Shown: positions 16,005 through 24,106 of the stretch, one piece after another
Layout: each line of letters begins with the position of its first letter
Position numbering within the stretch: the first letter of the stretch is position 1
Source of the DNA: Sulfitobacter sp043557345
GTDB lineage: Bacteria; Pseudomonadota; Alphaproteobacteria; Rhodobacterales; Rhodobacteraceae
DNA length: 64,000 nt
Assembly (NCBI RefSeq): GCF_043557345.1
Contig: NZ_JBIFFV010000001.1
Location: 434,001-498,000 of the forward strand
Reading direction: 5' to 3'
Notes under the pieces: model-generated
The model's database searches: none
The model's input: only the letters and a program-made list of their open reading frames with translations
What the model was told of the DNA's origin: nothing
Translations under genes and position numbers: made by a program

Positions 16005-16355
16005 ATGCTGTCTTCGGTGATGCAACATCTGCGCGGCTCTGTGCGACGGGCGCTGCGCACCGCCATGCTCAGCGCCGGGGCCGCGCTTTTCTTGCTGATC
16101 GGCCTGCTGTTTCTGACGCTGGCGGCTTGGCTTTACCTCATCACCGTCACCACCGCGCTCACCGCCGCGCTGATCCTTGGCGCGGTCTATTTCGGGATCG
16201 GCTTTCTCTTGCTTGCCATGGCAGGCGCAGATGCTGAGGGTGCGGCGCCGCCCTCCCGGCCAAAAGACCCTGCAACGTCCGAACACGATGGTCTCAAGAA
16301 CCTTGTCATGGCATTTCTGGCTGGCATAACCGCGGGTCAGAAAGCGCGGCGTTGA
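16005..16355 (+). CDS. Phage holin family / YqjE-like membrane protein
   Basis: A 116-residue protein with two hydrophobic helices (about 22-46 and 50-74: LFLLIGLLFLTLAAWLYLI and ALILGAVYFGIGFLLLAMA) and a charged C-terminal tail. It resembles the YqjE/DUF1469 group that databases label phage holin family, although no phage genes are nearby. The ATG abuts the stop of the DUF883 gene, so the two are translated together. The last 50 bases overlap the 3' end of a gene on the opposite strand. Confidence 0.8.
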   Translation: MLSSVMQHLRGSVRRALRTAMLSAGAALFLLIGLLFLTLAAWLYLITVTTALTAALILGAVYFGIGFLLLAMAGADAEGAAPPSRPKDPATSEHDGLKNLVMAFLAGITAGQKARR

Positions 16356-16677
16356 CGGCGGCAAGCAGGTTGCTGCTGGAAAAGGGCCGGGCGATAAATT
16401 TCAGCCGCTCGCCCACTTTTGCCAGCCGTGGCGTATCATTCATGATGCAGATGATCGGAAACCATTCCTGCAAGTTCGACAGTTCCGGCAGATGCTGATA
16501 CAACTGCGCGCGCCGCAATGACAGGACCGCAAATTTGATGGCAGTGATGTTGTCTACCAATGCGCTCAAATCAAAGCTTTCCAATACCTCAATTCGAAGT
16601 TGCGGAAAGGCGGCAGAAAGCGTTTCATTTATGTCTGAACAGACCAATGGGTCCGGTTCGTAGATCAAGATCGACAT
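16306..16677 (-). CDS. Degenerate response-regulator receiver domain protein
   Basis: A 123-residue single-domain protein with receiver-like layout: MSILIYEPDPLVCSDINETL at the start, a beta-strand FAVLSLRRA, IICIMNDTP and a C-terminal FIARPFSSSNLLAAVN. The usual phospho-acceptor Asp is Ser53 and the usual Lys before Pro is Arg97, so phosphotransfer chemistry is unlikely. It may act as a pseudo-receiver bound by a partner. ATG 16677 is supported by GGGGGAAG just upstream; longer in-frame starts lie within the divergent Crp/Fnr promoter region. Its 3' end overlaps the YqjE-like gene by 50 bp. Confidence 0.75.
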   Translation of the reverse strand: MSILIYEPDPLVCSDINETLSAAFPQLRIEVLESFDLSALVDNITAIKFAVLSLRRAQLYQHLPELSNLQEWFPIICIMNDTPRLAKVGERLKFIARPFSSSNLLAAVNAALSDPRLCQPEMP

Positions 16678-16766
16678 GGTCTTCCCCCGGGTAAGCAAAG
16701 GCGTCGGTGTAGGGGGTGCGCAAAGCGCGCGCATTAAACTAAGACATATGAAGGCAAACTTATCTG

Positions 16767-17495
16767 ATGACGACACAATGCCGCTATTGCCCCCTTCGCC
16801 GCAAAGATGCCTTCCTGCCGATGTCGAAAGAGGAAGTGAGCTTCATGGAGAAGTTCAAATCCGGGGAACTGACGGTCGAACCGGGCACGCCAATCCTGCT
16901 GGAAGGGTCGAACTCGCCCCAGCTCTACACGGCGCTTACCGGAATGGGCATCCGCGACAAGACATTGGAAAACGGCAGTCGGCAGGTCATCAGCTTTGTC
17001 TTCCCCGGCGACTTCATCGGGCTGCAGGCCGGTATCATGGGCGAGATGGGTCATTCCGTCGAAGCCCGAACCCATATGCGCCTTTGTGTTTTCAACCGCA
17101 GTGAGTTCTGGAATTTCTTCAAATCTCACCCCGAGCGCGCCTTTGACATCACCTGGCTGGCCGCCATCGAAGAGCATTTCATGGGCGAAGTCCTCGCCAC
17201 CATCGGCCAGCGCACCGCGACACAGGCGATCGCATGGGCGATGGTCAAGATTTTCGAACGTGGCCAGTCGCTTGGGATGGTTACCCACAATCAGATGCTG
17301 CTGCCCTATTCACAGCGCGATCTGGCCGATGCGCTTGGCCTGTCGGTGGTGCATACCAACAAGACCCTCGGCGCTTTGAAAGAGCGTCAGTTGCTCTCGT
17401 GGTCCGACAGGGTGCTGCAAATCAACGATCTCGCCGCCCTGGCGAAAGAGGGGATGACCGATCTCCAAGGTCGTCAGAAACGCCCGCTTCTCTAA
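16767..17495 (+). CDS. Crp/Fnr family transcriptional regulator
   Basis: A 242-residue regulator. A cyclic-nucleotide-binding-type beta barrel spans about 20-140 (FVFPGDFIGLQAG). The C-terminal winged helix-turn-helix is at about 170-225 (YSQRDLADALGLSVVHTNKT). Cys5 and Cys8 in CRYCPLRR and a Cys in MRLCVFN are present, but the four-cysteine iron-sulfur pattern of true Fnr is incomplete, so oxygen sensing should not be assumed. It is divergent from the degenerate receiver gene, with 89 bp between the two starts. It ends three bases from the convergent YihY gene. Confidence 0.88.
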   Translation: MTTQCRYCPLRRKDAFLPMSKEEVSFMEKFKSGELTVEPGTPILLEGSNSPQLYTALTGMGIRDKTLENGSRQVISFVFPGDFIGLQAGIMGEMGHSVEARTHMRLCVFNRSEFWNFFKSHPERAFDITWLAAIEEHFMGEVLATIGQRTATQAIAWAMVKIFERGQSLGMVTHNQMLLPYSQRDLADALGLSVVHTNKTLGALKERQLLSWSDRVLQINDLAALAKEGMTDLQGRQKRPLL

Positions 17496-17498
17496 CCG

Positions 17499-18434
17499 TC
17501 ACTCCTGCGCGACATCGATATAGGTATCCGCAGCCTCCGCCCCGCGCTGACCCCGCGGTTTGGCCGGGCCAATGGTGCTGTCCGGCCGCGTCCGCCGCTC
17601 GACCTGTGCGTTCAGGGCCGCGCCAAACAGGATCAGAAAGCTGCTGATCCAAAGCCAGATCAACATCGCGATCACCGCCCCGATCGAGCCATAAACCTGA
17701 TTGTAATTGCCGAAATTGGCCACATAATAGGAAAAACCAATGGAAAGCACGGCCCAGGACAGCACCGCCAAAATTGCCCCGCTGCTGAGCCAAGGCAGCC
17801 GCGCCGCCCGCCGGTTTGGCCCAAAACGGTAAAGCACCCCAACCCCGGCAAACAGAACCACCGTCGCCACGGTCCAACGCAAAAGGTCGGCCACCGCATT
17901 GCCAAAAGGGCCGAGTGGGATGAAGGCCAGAATGATCGGCGCGACCACCACCGCCAGCAGCGCCACAATGCCCACTGCCACAAGGCTCACCGTCAAGAGC
18001 AGGGCATGAAGGTAGTGTTTCGCAGCATTGCGGTTGCGCTCGTTATAGACGGCATTCAGCCCGATCACCATCGCCCCCACCCCGGCCCGGGCGGACCAAA
18101 GCGCCACCAGCAGGGACACGATACCGGCCCAACCCAGCGTATCGGCCCGCGCGGTGACCAACCCGGTCACCTGCGTGTTGATGATGTCGTAAACATCATC
18201 CGGCAGCAGTCCGCGCACCTCCTGCAACTGGGCAATGACCACGACAGGGTCCGAGATCAGCCCCAAAAGCGCGATCAAGGCCGCCAGCGCTGGAAACAGC
18301 GACAGCATGGCGAAAAACGCCACCCCGGCCGAAATCAGCGCAAGATTGTCCTCCGCCGCCTGTTTCAGGCTCGCCTTGAAAGCATCCCAATAGATCGCCG
18401 GTCGGGTCGGGGGTCTGCGGAGCACCAATGCCAT
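17499..18434 (-). CDS. YihY/BrkB family inner-membrane protein
   Basis: About 311 residues with six membrane-spanning helices. The first stretch after the basic N-terminus is AGVAFFAMLSLFPALAALIALLG (about residues 38-60); others are visible around 95, 135, 180, 215 and 245. The family was once annotated as ribonuclease BN, which is no longer believed; its function is unsettled. The C-terminal tail is hydrophilic. The ATG at 18434 has AGAGGA directly against it, so a nearby TTG (18443 or 18428) could be the true start. It lies downstream of the FNT channel gene behind a 9-bp hairpin. Confidence 0.85.
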   Translation of the reverse strand: MALVLRRPPTRPAIYWDAFKASLKQAAEDNLALISAGVAFFAMLSLFPALAALIALLGLISDPVVVIAQLQEVRGLLPDDVYDIINTQVTGLVTARADTLGWAGIVSLLVALWSARAGVGAMVIGLNAVYNERNRNAAKHYLHALLLTVSLVAVGIVALLAVVVAPIILAFIPLGPFGNAVADLLRWTVATVVLFAGVGVLYRFGPNRRAARLPWLSSGAILAVLSWAVLSIGFSYYVANFGNYNQVYGSIGAVIAMLIWLWISSFLILFGAALNAQVERRTRPDSTIGPAKPRGQRGAEAADTYIDVAQE

Positions 18435-18446
18435 TCCTCTCAATTC

Positions 18447-18468
18447 GGCCCCGATGCTGATCGGGGCC
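18447..18468. terminator. Hairpin between FNT and yihY genes
   Basis: GGCCCCGAT (18447-18455), loop GCTG, ATCGGGGCC (18460-18468): a perfect 9-bp stem directly after the FNT stop. There is no T-run on the minus strand, so it may protect the 3' end or attenuate rather than fully terminate. Confidence 0.45.
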
Positions 18469-18476
18469 GCTATGCC

Positions 18477-19322
18477 TCAACTGTCCTCCACATCGTCGCG
18501 GACCTGGCCCCAGGCAACAAGGGTAAAGACCACCGTGCCACCGATGATGTTGCCCACAAGCACCGGCAGGAAGAAGCCAAAGATCGCCTGACCAAGCCCC
18601 AAACTACCATGTAAAAGCAGCGCCGCCATCTCGACTGACCCCGCGACGATATGGGTGAAATCCCCCGCCGCAATCAGCCAAGTAAAGGTCAGAATCAGGA
18701 AAAATGCCGTCTCATCCGCCTGCGGAAGCATCCAAACGATCAGCGCCACGATCACGCCCGCCGGGATGCCCCGCCAGAACGCCTCCGACAGCCCCATCCC
18801 GGTGGCATGTTCCGAAAGGCTGATAATGGCAGGAAGGATGTTTTCGGGAATGGCAGGCGTATAGATAAACAGCGCCGCCGCCGCAAAAGCCCCGACGACA
18901 TTCGCCCCCAGCACCACGCCCCACAGCCGCAACAGACTACAGAGCACTCTGACGCTGCGCTCCTGCATCAGCGGCAAGACGGTGGTGATGGTGTTTTCGG
19001 TAAACAGCTGCATCCGGCCCATGATGACCGCAATGAAACCCAAGGAATAGCCGAGATTCTCCAGCAGGAACCGCCACTCGGCATCCGGCAGATAGGTCCG
19101 GAAAATCGCCTCGCCCAAGACCGAAAGACTGATCAGCATTCCCGCCGATATCCCCGACCAGATCAGCGACCGATTGGTGCGGTTCAACTCGTCACGCCCC
19201 TCGCGGCGGATCACCTCATAGATCAGCTTGGGCGACAGCGCCGCCGCCTCACTGACAGAGCGTTCTTCCGCCTCTTCCTGCACGGCAGAGGTCGTGGGCT
19301 TTTTCTGGATCAGTGGGGCCAT
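18477..19322 (-). CDS. Formate/nitrite transporter family protein (YfdC-like)
   Basis: A 281-residue FNT-fold protein with six transmembrane helices after a soluble, acidic N-terminal segment of about 60 residues. Visible helices include SLIWSGISAGMLISLSVLG, VVLGANVVGAFAAAALFIY and the C-terminal FFLPVLVGNIIGGTVVFTLV. The long N-terminus and the FTENTITTVLPLM segment place it with the YfdC subgroup rather than classical FocA or NirC, so the transported anion is uncertain. Start ATG 19322 has AGGAAGAACGCGA ahead. Confidence 0.85.
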   Translation of the reverse strand: MAPLIQKKPTTSAVQEEAEERSVSEAAALSPKLIYEVIRREGRDELNRTNRSLIWSGISAGMLISLSVLGEAIFRTYLPDAEWRFLLENLGYSLGFIAVIMGRMQLFTENTITTVLPLMQERSVRVLCSLLRLWGVVLGANVVGAFAAAALFIYTPAIPENILPAIISLSEHATGMGLSEAFWRGIPAGVIVALIVWMLPQADETAFFLILTFTWLIAAGDFTHIVAGSVEMAALLLHGSLGLGQAIFGFFLPVLVGNIIGGTVVFTLVAWGQVRDDVEDS

Positions 19323-19474
19323 TCGCGTTCTTCCTGAAATTCATGGACATTATGAACATAGCCCGCCACGGCCCCCCGCACAGTAAAAAGACCCTAACCA
19401 AACACCGGACCGCCAGCGGCTCCCCCGCCCCCCCCCTTCACCTTCATCCTTTCTCAAATACCGATCCCGCACCC

Positions 19475-20749
19475 TCAACCAGCCGGATCGGCCGCGTTCG
19501 CCCCACCTGCCCGCAAGGCCAACCCCTCGACAATCGCCGTAAGCGCCGCCCCCCGATGCAGGTCCGCCCGTGGGAACCGCGCCCGCATCTCGTCTTCGAC
19601 CACCGCCATCAGGCTCGACCCGCCGACAAAGATTAGCCGATCCACCGCCTCGGGCGCGAGGCCTGCGTTCTGCGCCGTTGCCTCCGCCGCATCCCCCATC
19701 TGCGCGGCGAGTTTCGACAGCCGCTTGCGCATCCAATCGCGGGGCAGGGGCAATGTCGCGCGGGGTTTGAGCATCGAGACGTCGATCATTGGTTCTGTAT
19801 CCCCTTCGGCCCCCGCGGCATTGGCGCGGATTTTGCCCGCTTCGACAGCAAAGGCGAGGTCATGGCCAAGCTCTTCGTCGAGCACTTTGACCAACCGCGC
19901 CAGACGCTTGGGATGTTCGGCGTAGCGATGCAGTTCCGCCGCCGCCTTGCGGGTCTCCGGCCCATAGAGAAACGGAATTTTCGCCCAAGTGGCCAGATCG
20001 TTAAAGATCGCATTGGGCGCGATATGGGTGTCGCCTCCGAAAGCGTGGCGAATTTCGCTGCCCATGCCAAGCTGCGGCATCACCCGCCCAATCGACAGGG
20101 ACCGGTCGAAATCGGTCCCGCCCAGCCGAATACCGTGGCTTTCCAGAATGTCGATCTCATCATTCCCGCGCTGCCGGAACAGCGTGAAATCCGAGGTGCC
20201 GCCGCCGATATCGATGACCAGCCCCAGATCTCCCGGATGCAAGGCCGCGCGATTGGCAATCGCGGCGGCTTCAGGTTCGTTCATGAAGTCCACATGCGCG
20301 AAACCTGCCCGACCATAGGCCTCGCACAGGTCCGTCAGGGCTTGGGCATCGCGGGCGTCATCGGCAGAGTGAAAGCGCACCGGGCGGCCTGAGATCGCCC
20401 TGTCGAAATGCATGCCCGTGGCGGTTTCGGCCTGTGTTTTGACCCGCGCCAAAAACCGCGCCACGATGTCGATAAAATCGAGCCTTTCACCCAATAGCAC
20501 CCGCCGTTCGCGCATCAGCCGGGTGCCGAGCAGGCTTTTCAATCCGCGCATATAGCGGCCCTCGGCCCCGGCCAGCAGCGCGTCGGAGGCAGCGGCGCCG
20601 ATCCGCATTTCCTGCGCTTCGAAATCAAAGAACACTGCCGTCGGAAGGGTCTGTGCCTCGGCCTCCAGCGGGATCAGTTGCGGGGTGCCGCCGATGGCGA
20701 TGCCCGCCGCGGTGTTGGAGGTTCCAAAATCAATCCCCAGCGTGGCCAT
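19475..20749 (-). CDS. Hsp70 family protein, YegD-like
   Basis: A 424-residue protein consisting essentially of the Hsp70 ATPase domain. ATP-site motifs are LGIDFGTSNTAAGIAIGG (3-20), LVIDIGGGTSDFTLF near 195 and LIFVGGSSLMAVVE near 375. The peptide-binding domain of DnaK is missing, as in E. coli YegD. Its client and function are unknown. The ATG at 20749 has an excellent AGGAGAACATC; longer in-frame starts are ignored. Divergent from the peptide-binding protein gene. Confidence 0.88.
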   Translation of the reverse strand: MATLGIDFGTSNTAAGIAIGGTPQLIPLEAEAQTLPTAVFFDFEAQEMRIGAAASDALLAGAEGRYMRGLKSLLGTRLMRERRVLLGERLDFIDIVARFLARVKTQAETATGMHFDRAISGRPVRFHSADDARDAQALTDLCEAYGRAGFAHVDFMNEPEAAAIANRAALHPGDLGLVIDIGGGTSDFTLFRQRGNDEIDILESHGIRLGGTDFDRSLSIGRVMPQLGMGSEIRHAFGGDTHIAPNAIFNDLATWAKIPFLYGPETRKAAAELHRYAEHPKRLARLVKVLDEELGHDLAFAVEAGKIRANAAGAEGDTEPMIDVSMLKPRATLPLPRDWMRKRLSKLAAQMGDAAEATAQNAGLAPEAVDRLIFVGGSSLMAVVEDEMRARFPRADLHRGAALTAIVEGLALRAGGANAADPAG

Positions 20750-20907
20750 GATGTTCTCCTGACGCCTTTTCACGGTCGTTCCGATACGCGGCGCGCCCGT
20801 GCAAAGCACCCGCGATACCCTTCTCGCGCAAGCTTGGCAACGAAGGCTGGCGCGCCGCGCGGCTTTTGGCTAGCCTCGCAAAAAATACGCCAATATGGGA
20901 GACTTTC

Positions 20908-22392
20908 ATGAACCGTTTGAACCGCTTGATGACCGGTGTGGCCAGCGCTGCATTGGCCGTTGCCGCCACGACGGCCCTCGCCAAGGACGACATCACTGTC
21001 GCCATGCAGCTTGAGCCGCCGCACCTCGATCCGACCTCCGCCGCCGCGGGCGCCATCGACTCGGTGCTTTATACCAATGTTTTCGAAGGGCTGACCCGTT
21101 TCATGGGCGATGGCTCTGTCGTGCCGGGGCTGGCTGAATCTTGGGAGATTTCCGAGGACGGTCTGACCTATACCTTCAAGCTGCGTGAGGGGGTCACTTT
21201 TCACGATGGCTCCACGATGGATGCCGAGGATGTGAAATTCACCCTCGACCGGATCAATGCCGAAGACAGCGCCAACGCGCAAAAGGCGCTCTATTCCGCG
21301 ATTTCCGAGGTGAATGTCATCGACCCGCAGACCGTTGAGGTCAAACTGAGCGAGCCAAACGGCAACATGCTTTTCAACCTCGCTTGGGGCGATGCGGTGA
21401 TCGTGGCGCCGGAATCGGTCGAGACGATCAAACAGACCCCAATCGGCACCGGCGCGTTCAAATTTGAGAACTGGAACCAAGGTGACAAGATCACCCTGAC
21501 CCGGAATGAAGACTATTGGGGCGAAGCGCCCGCGCTGGCCAGCGCGACGTTCAAGTTCATTTCGGACCCGACAGCGGCTTTCGCTTCCGTCATGGCCGAG
21601 GATGTCGATGTTTTCACCGGCTTTCCCGCGCCCGAGAACATTCCCCAGTTCGAAGCCGACCCGCGGTTTCAAGTGCTGATCGGCTCGACCGAGGGCGAAA
21701 CGATCCTGTCGATCAACAACCAGCGCGAACCTTTCGATAACGTTAAAGTGCGCGAGGCGGTGGCCCGTGCCATCGACCGGCAGGCGATCATCGACGGTGC
21801 GATGTTCGGCTATGGCACGCCCATCGGCACCCATTTCGCACCGCATAACCCCGATTACGTCGACCTGACGCAGTTGAGCAGCTACGATCCCGAAAAATCC
21901 AAGGCGCTGCTGGCCGAGGCCGGTTTCCCCGATGGGTTCGAGACGACATTGCATCTGCCGCCCCCCTCCTATGCCCGCCGCGGGGGGGAGATCATCGCCG
22001 CGCAGCTGGCCGAGGTCGGCATCAAGGCGCAGATCACCAATGTTGAATGGGCGCAGTGGCTGGAAACCGTGTTCAAAGGCAAAGATTTCGGCCTGTCGAT
22101 CGTCAGCCATACAGAGCCGATGGACATCAACATCTATGCCAACCCAGACTATTACTTCCAGTATGACAATGCCGAATTCCAGTCTCTGATGACCGAGTTC
22201 AACAAGACGGCAGACCCTGCTGCGCGGAGCGAGATGCTGGCCAAGGCGCAGCGCATCATCGCCGAAGACTATGTGAACGGTTACCTGTTCCAGCTTGCTT
22301 TCCCGACGATTGCCAAGGCCGGTGTCGAAGGGCTTTGGGTAAATGCGCCGACGCAGGCGACGGATCTGACGGGTGTCAGCTGGGCGGAGTGA
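20908..22392 (+). CDS. Peptide ABC transporter substrate-binding protein (family 5)
   Basis: A 494-residue periplasmic binding protein. An N-terminal signal peptide (MNRLNRLMTGVASAALAVAA, cleavage after ALA near residue 26) is followed by the family-5 pattern: PPHLDPTSA, VLYTNVFEGLTRF, LAESWEISEDGLTYTFKLRE. It should deliver di/oligopeptides or another small polar solute to the permeases encoded from 23159. ATG 20908 has GGGAG eight bases ahead. Unusually, the importer is split: a strong terminator and a reverse-strand HdeA-like gene lie between this gene and its permeases. Confidence 0.92.
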   Translation: MNRLNRLMTGVASAALAVAATTALAKDDITVAMQLEPPHLDPTSAAAGAIDSVLYTNVFEGLTRFMGDGSVVPGLAESWEISEDGLTYTFKLREGVTFHDGSTMDAEDVKFTLDRINAEDSANAQKALYSAISEVNVIDPQTVEVKLSEPNGNMLFNLAWGDAVIVAPESVETIKQTPIGTGAFKFENWNQGDKITLTRNEDYWGEAPALASATFKFISDPTAAFASVMAEDVDVFTGFPAPENIPQFEADPRFQVLIGSTEGETILSINNQREPFDNVKVREAVARAIDRQAIIDGAMFGYGTPIGTHFAPHNPDYVDLTQLSSYDPEKSKALLAEAGFPDGFETTLHLPPPSYARRGGEIIAAQLAEVGIKAQITNVEWAQWLETVFKGKDFGLSIVSHTEPMDINIYANPDYYFQYDNAEFQSLMTEFNKTADPAARSEMLAKAQRIIAEDYVNGYLFQLAFPTIAKAGVEGLWVNAPTQATDLTGVSWAE

Positions 22393-22419
22393 TCTGAAAG
22401 GATCATGTCCAAGCATTAA

Positions 22420-22447
22420 AAAGGGCGCGCCTAAAGGCGCGCCCTTT
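22420..22447. terminator. Strong bidirectional terminator
   Basis: AAAGGGCGCGCC (22420-22431), loop TAAA, GGCGCGCCCTTT (22436-22447): a perfect 12-bp stem with A and T runs on both sides, serving the binding-protein gene and the convergent HdeA-like gene. Confidence 0.9.
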
Positions 22448-22468
22448 GTAGTGAGATGCGAAGACCTA

Positions 22469-22906
22469 TTAGTCTTTGCCGCGCATGCCGGCCGCGGCTT
22501 CGCTTACCAGCGCATCGGGGTTCTGGTTGCAGACGACCATGAAGTCTTCCATTTCCTGCTGCATTTCCGTGTCGGCCATCTCGTCGGCTGCTTCAGAATC
22601 TTCGACAGCTTTTGTGTCGTCGATCAGGGAATCTTCGGTCTCTTCAGCGTCAGTCGCTTCTTCCGAGGTAATATCGCTCGGCTCGGAACCGTCGTTCTTG
22701 GTTTCGGTGATCAGGGAGCCACCGTGGCCGCCATCTTCCAGCTCGGCAATTGCCATGGATGCGACTTTCATTTTGTCTTCATCGCTCAGTTCCTTATACT
22801 GGGCGCAGGTCATGGTGGCCATGTCCATGTGAGCGGCGGCGAATGCGGGTGCGGAAACGGTGCCCAGAAGGCCGGCGATCGCAAGTGTTTTCAAAGTCGT
22901 TTTCAT
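22469..22906 (-). CDS. HdeA/HdeB-like periplasmic stress protein with acidic insertion
   Basis: A 145-residue secreted protein. Signal peptide residues 1-24 (ending PAFAAA). The mature part begins with MTCAQYKELSDEDKMKVASM, which resembles the start of HdeA, and ends with VVCNQNPDALVSEA, which resembles its end. Cys34 and Cys126 would form the family disulfide. Between them lies a stretch of about 55 residues, very rich in Glu, Asp, Ser and Thr (about 64-120), that is not part of classical HdeA. An EcfG-type promoter lies 36-60 bp upstream, pointing to acid or general-stress chaperone function. The family call is by eye and moderately secure. Confidence 0.7.
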   Translation of the reverse strand: MKTTLKTLAIAGLLGTVSAPAFAAAHMDMATMTCAQYKELSDEDKMKVASMAIAELEDGGHGGSLITETKNDGSEPSDITSEEATDAEETEDSLIDDTKAVEDSEAADEMADTEMQQEMEDFMVVCNQNPDALVSEAAAGMRGKD

Positions 22907-22941
22907 TTTCAATCTCCAGTTTTGTCTGTTCTCCCGAAAAC

Positions 22942-22966
22942 AACACCGCATAACCGATATGGTTCC
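22942..22966 (-). promoter_or_regulatory. EcfG-type promoter of the HdeA-like gene
   Basis: On the minus strand GGAAC (22966-22962), 16 bp, TGTT (22945-22942). It gives a leader of about 30 nt containing the ribosome site GGAGATTGAAA. Confidence 0.7.
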
Positions 22967-23158
22967 AGCGCATGGCAATAAGCCATGCAAAATCCGCGCT
23001 CAAAGAGTTTAAGGGCATGTCACGACTTGATTCTTTCGGCGATTGTGGGGGGCGCAGCTGGACCGAACTTCCCAAAATCGACCATTTTTCACATTCTTGC
23101 AGGGGAAACTGCACGCGGGCTCTGGACCCTCCCGAGCGTGCCGCCTAACCTCCGCGCT

Positions 23159-24106
23159 ATGTTGCGCTATGCGTTGAAAAGATTTCTCTCCTTGCTCATC
23201 AGTCTCGCGGTTGCGTCGCTGGTGATATTCATGGTGATCGAGGTCGCCCCCGGCGATCCGGCATCCTTTATGCTGGGCTTGAATGCCCAGCCCGAAACAC
23301 TGGCCGCGCTGCGCAGTGAACTGGGGCTCGATCAGTCCCGGCCAGAGCGTTATCTGGAATGGGTCGGTGGCATGTTGCAGGGTGATTTCGGCACCTCCTA
23401 CACCTATCGCACCCCGGTGACCGAGATGATCGGCGACCGGCTTTGGGTCTCTGTGCCCTTGGCGCTCTATGCGCTTTCCCTCTCTGTCATCGTGGCCTTT
23501 CCGGCGGGCATCTATGCCGCTTCGCGCCGCGGTCGAGCGGGGGATGTGGGCGTGATGGGGGCGACGCAATTGGGCGTGGCGGTGCCGAACTTCTGGTTCG
23601 CCATGATCCTCGTGCTGATCTTTTCGATCAATCTGCGTTGGTTTTCGGCGGGTGGGTTCGTCGGCTGGGACAAGGGGCTTTTCGCCGGGCTGCACGCGCT
23701 GACCCTGCCCGCCATCGCGCTGGCCTTGCCGCAGGCGGCGATCCTTGCGCGGGTCATGCGCTCGGCCCTGCTGGATGTGCTGGGCGAAGACTTCATGCGC
23801 ACCGCGCGGGCCAAGGGGCTGACCGCGCGGCAGGCGCTTTGGCGGCACGGGCTGCGCAATGCGCTGATTCCGGTGCTGACCATTATTGGCTTGCAGTTCT
23901 CCTTCCTGCTGGCCGGGTCGATCATTATCGAGCAGGTCTTTTACCTGCCGGGGCTGGGGCGGCTGGTGTTTCAGTCGATCTCGGCGCGGGATTTGATCGT
24001 GGTCGAGTCGGTCGTCATGCTCTTGGTCTTTTCGGTGATCCTGGTGAACTTCCTTGTCGATCTGGCCTATGCTGCCGTCGATCCCCGGTTGAGGGCCCGC
24101 ACATGA
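23159..24106 (+). CDS. Peptide ABC transporter permease (DppB type)
   Basis: A 315-residue permease starting MLRYALKRFLSLLISLAVAS, the standard DppB/OppB N-terminus, with six membrane helices and the EAA-type loop RTARAKGLTARQALWRHGLR near 225-245. The frame is open for 58 codons further upstream, but these have no family character. No convincing ribosome site precedes ATG 23159. The stop overlaps the start of the second permease (ATGA). The 252-bp gap upstream holds the HdeA-like promoter on the other strand and presumably this operon's promoter, which I could not place. Confidence 0.92.
   Translation: MLRYALKRFLSLLISLAVASLVIFMVIEVAPGDPASFMLGLNAQPETLAALRSELGLDQSRPERYLEWVGGMLQGDFGTSYTYRTPVTEMIGDRLWVSVPLALYALSLSVIVAFPAGIYAASRRGRAGDVGVMGATQLGVAVPNFWFAMILVLIFSINLRWFSAGGFVGWDKGLFAGLHALTLPAIALALPQAAILARVMRSALLDVLGEDFMRTARAKGLTARQALWRHGLRNALIPVLTIIGLQFSFLLAGSIIIEQVFYLPGLGRLVFQSISARDLIVVESVVMLLVFSVILVNFLVDLAYAAVDPRLRART

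Noticed and set aside
16005..16355. Phage holin, suggesting a prophage
   Set aside because: The label comes from the family name only. It pairs with a DUF883 gene as in yqjD-yqjE, and no phage genes lie nearby.
20774..20783. GGAAC on the minus strand before the YegD-like gene
   Set aside because: Only about 30 bases from the start codon and without a GTT 16-17 bp on.
20770..22416. 548-codon open frame opposite the peptide-binding protein gene
   Set aside because: Antisense shadow; the plus-strand frame has signal peptide and family-5 motifs.
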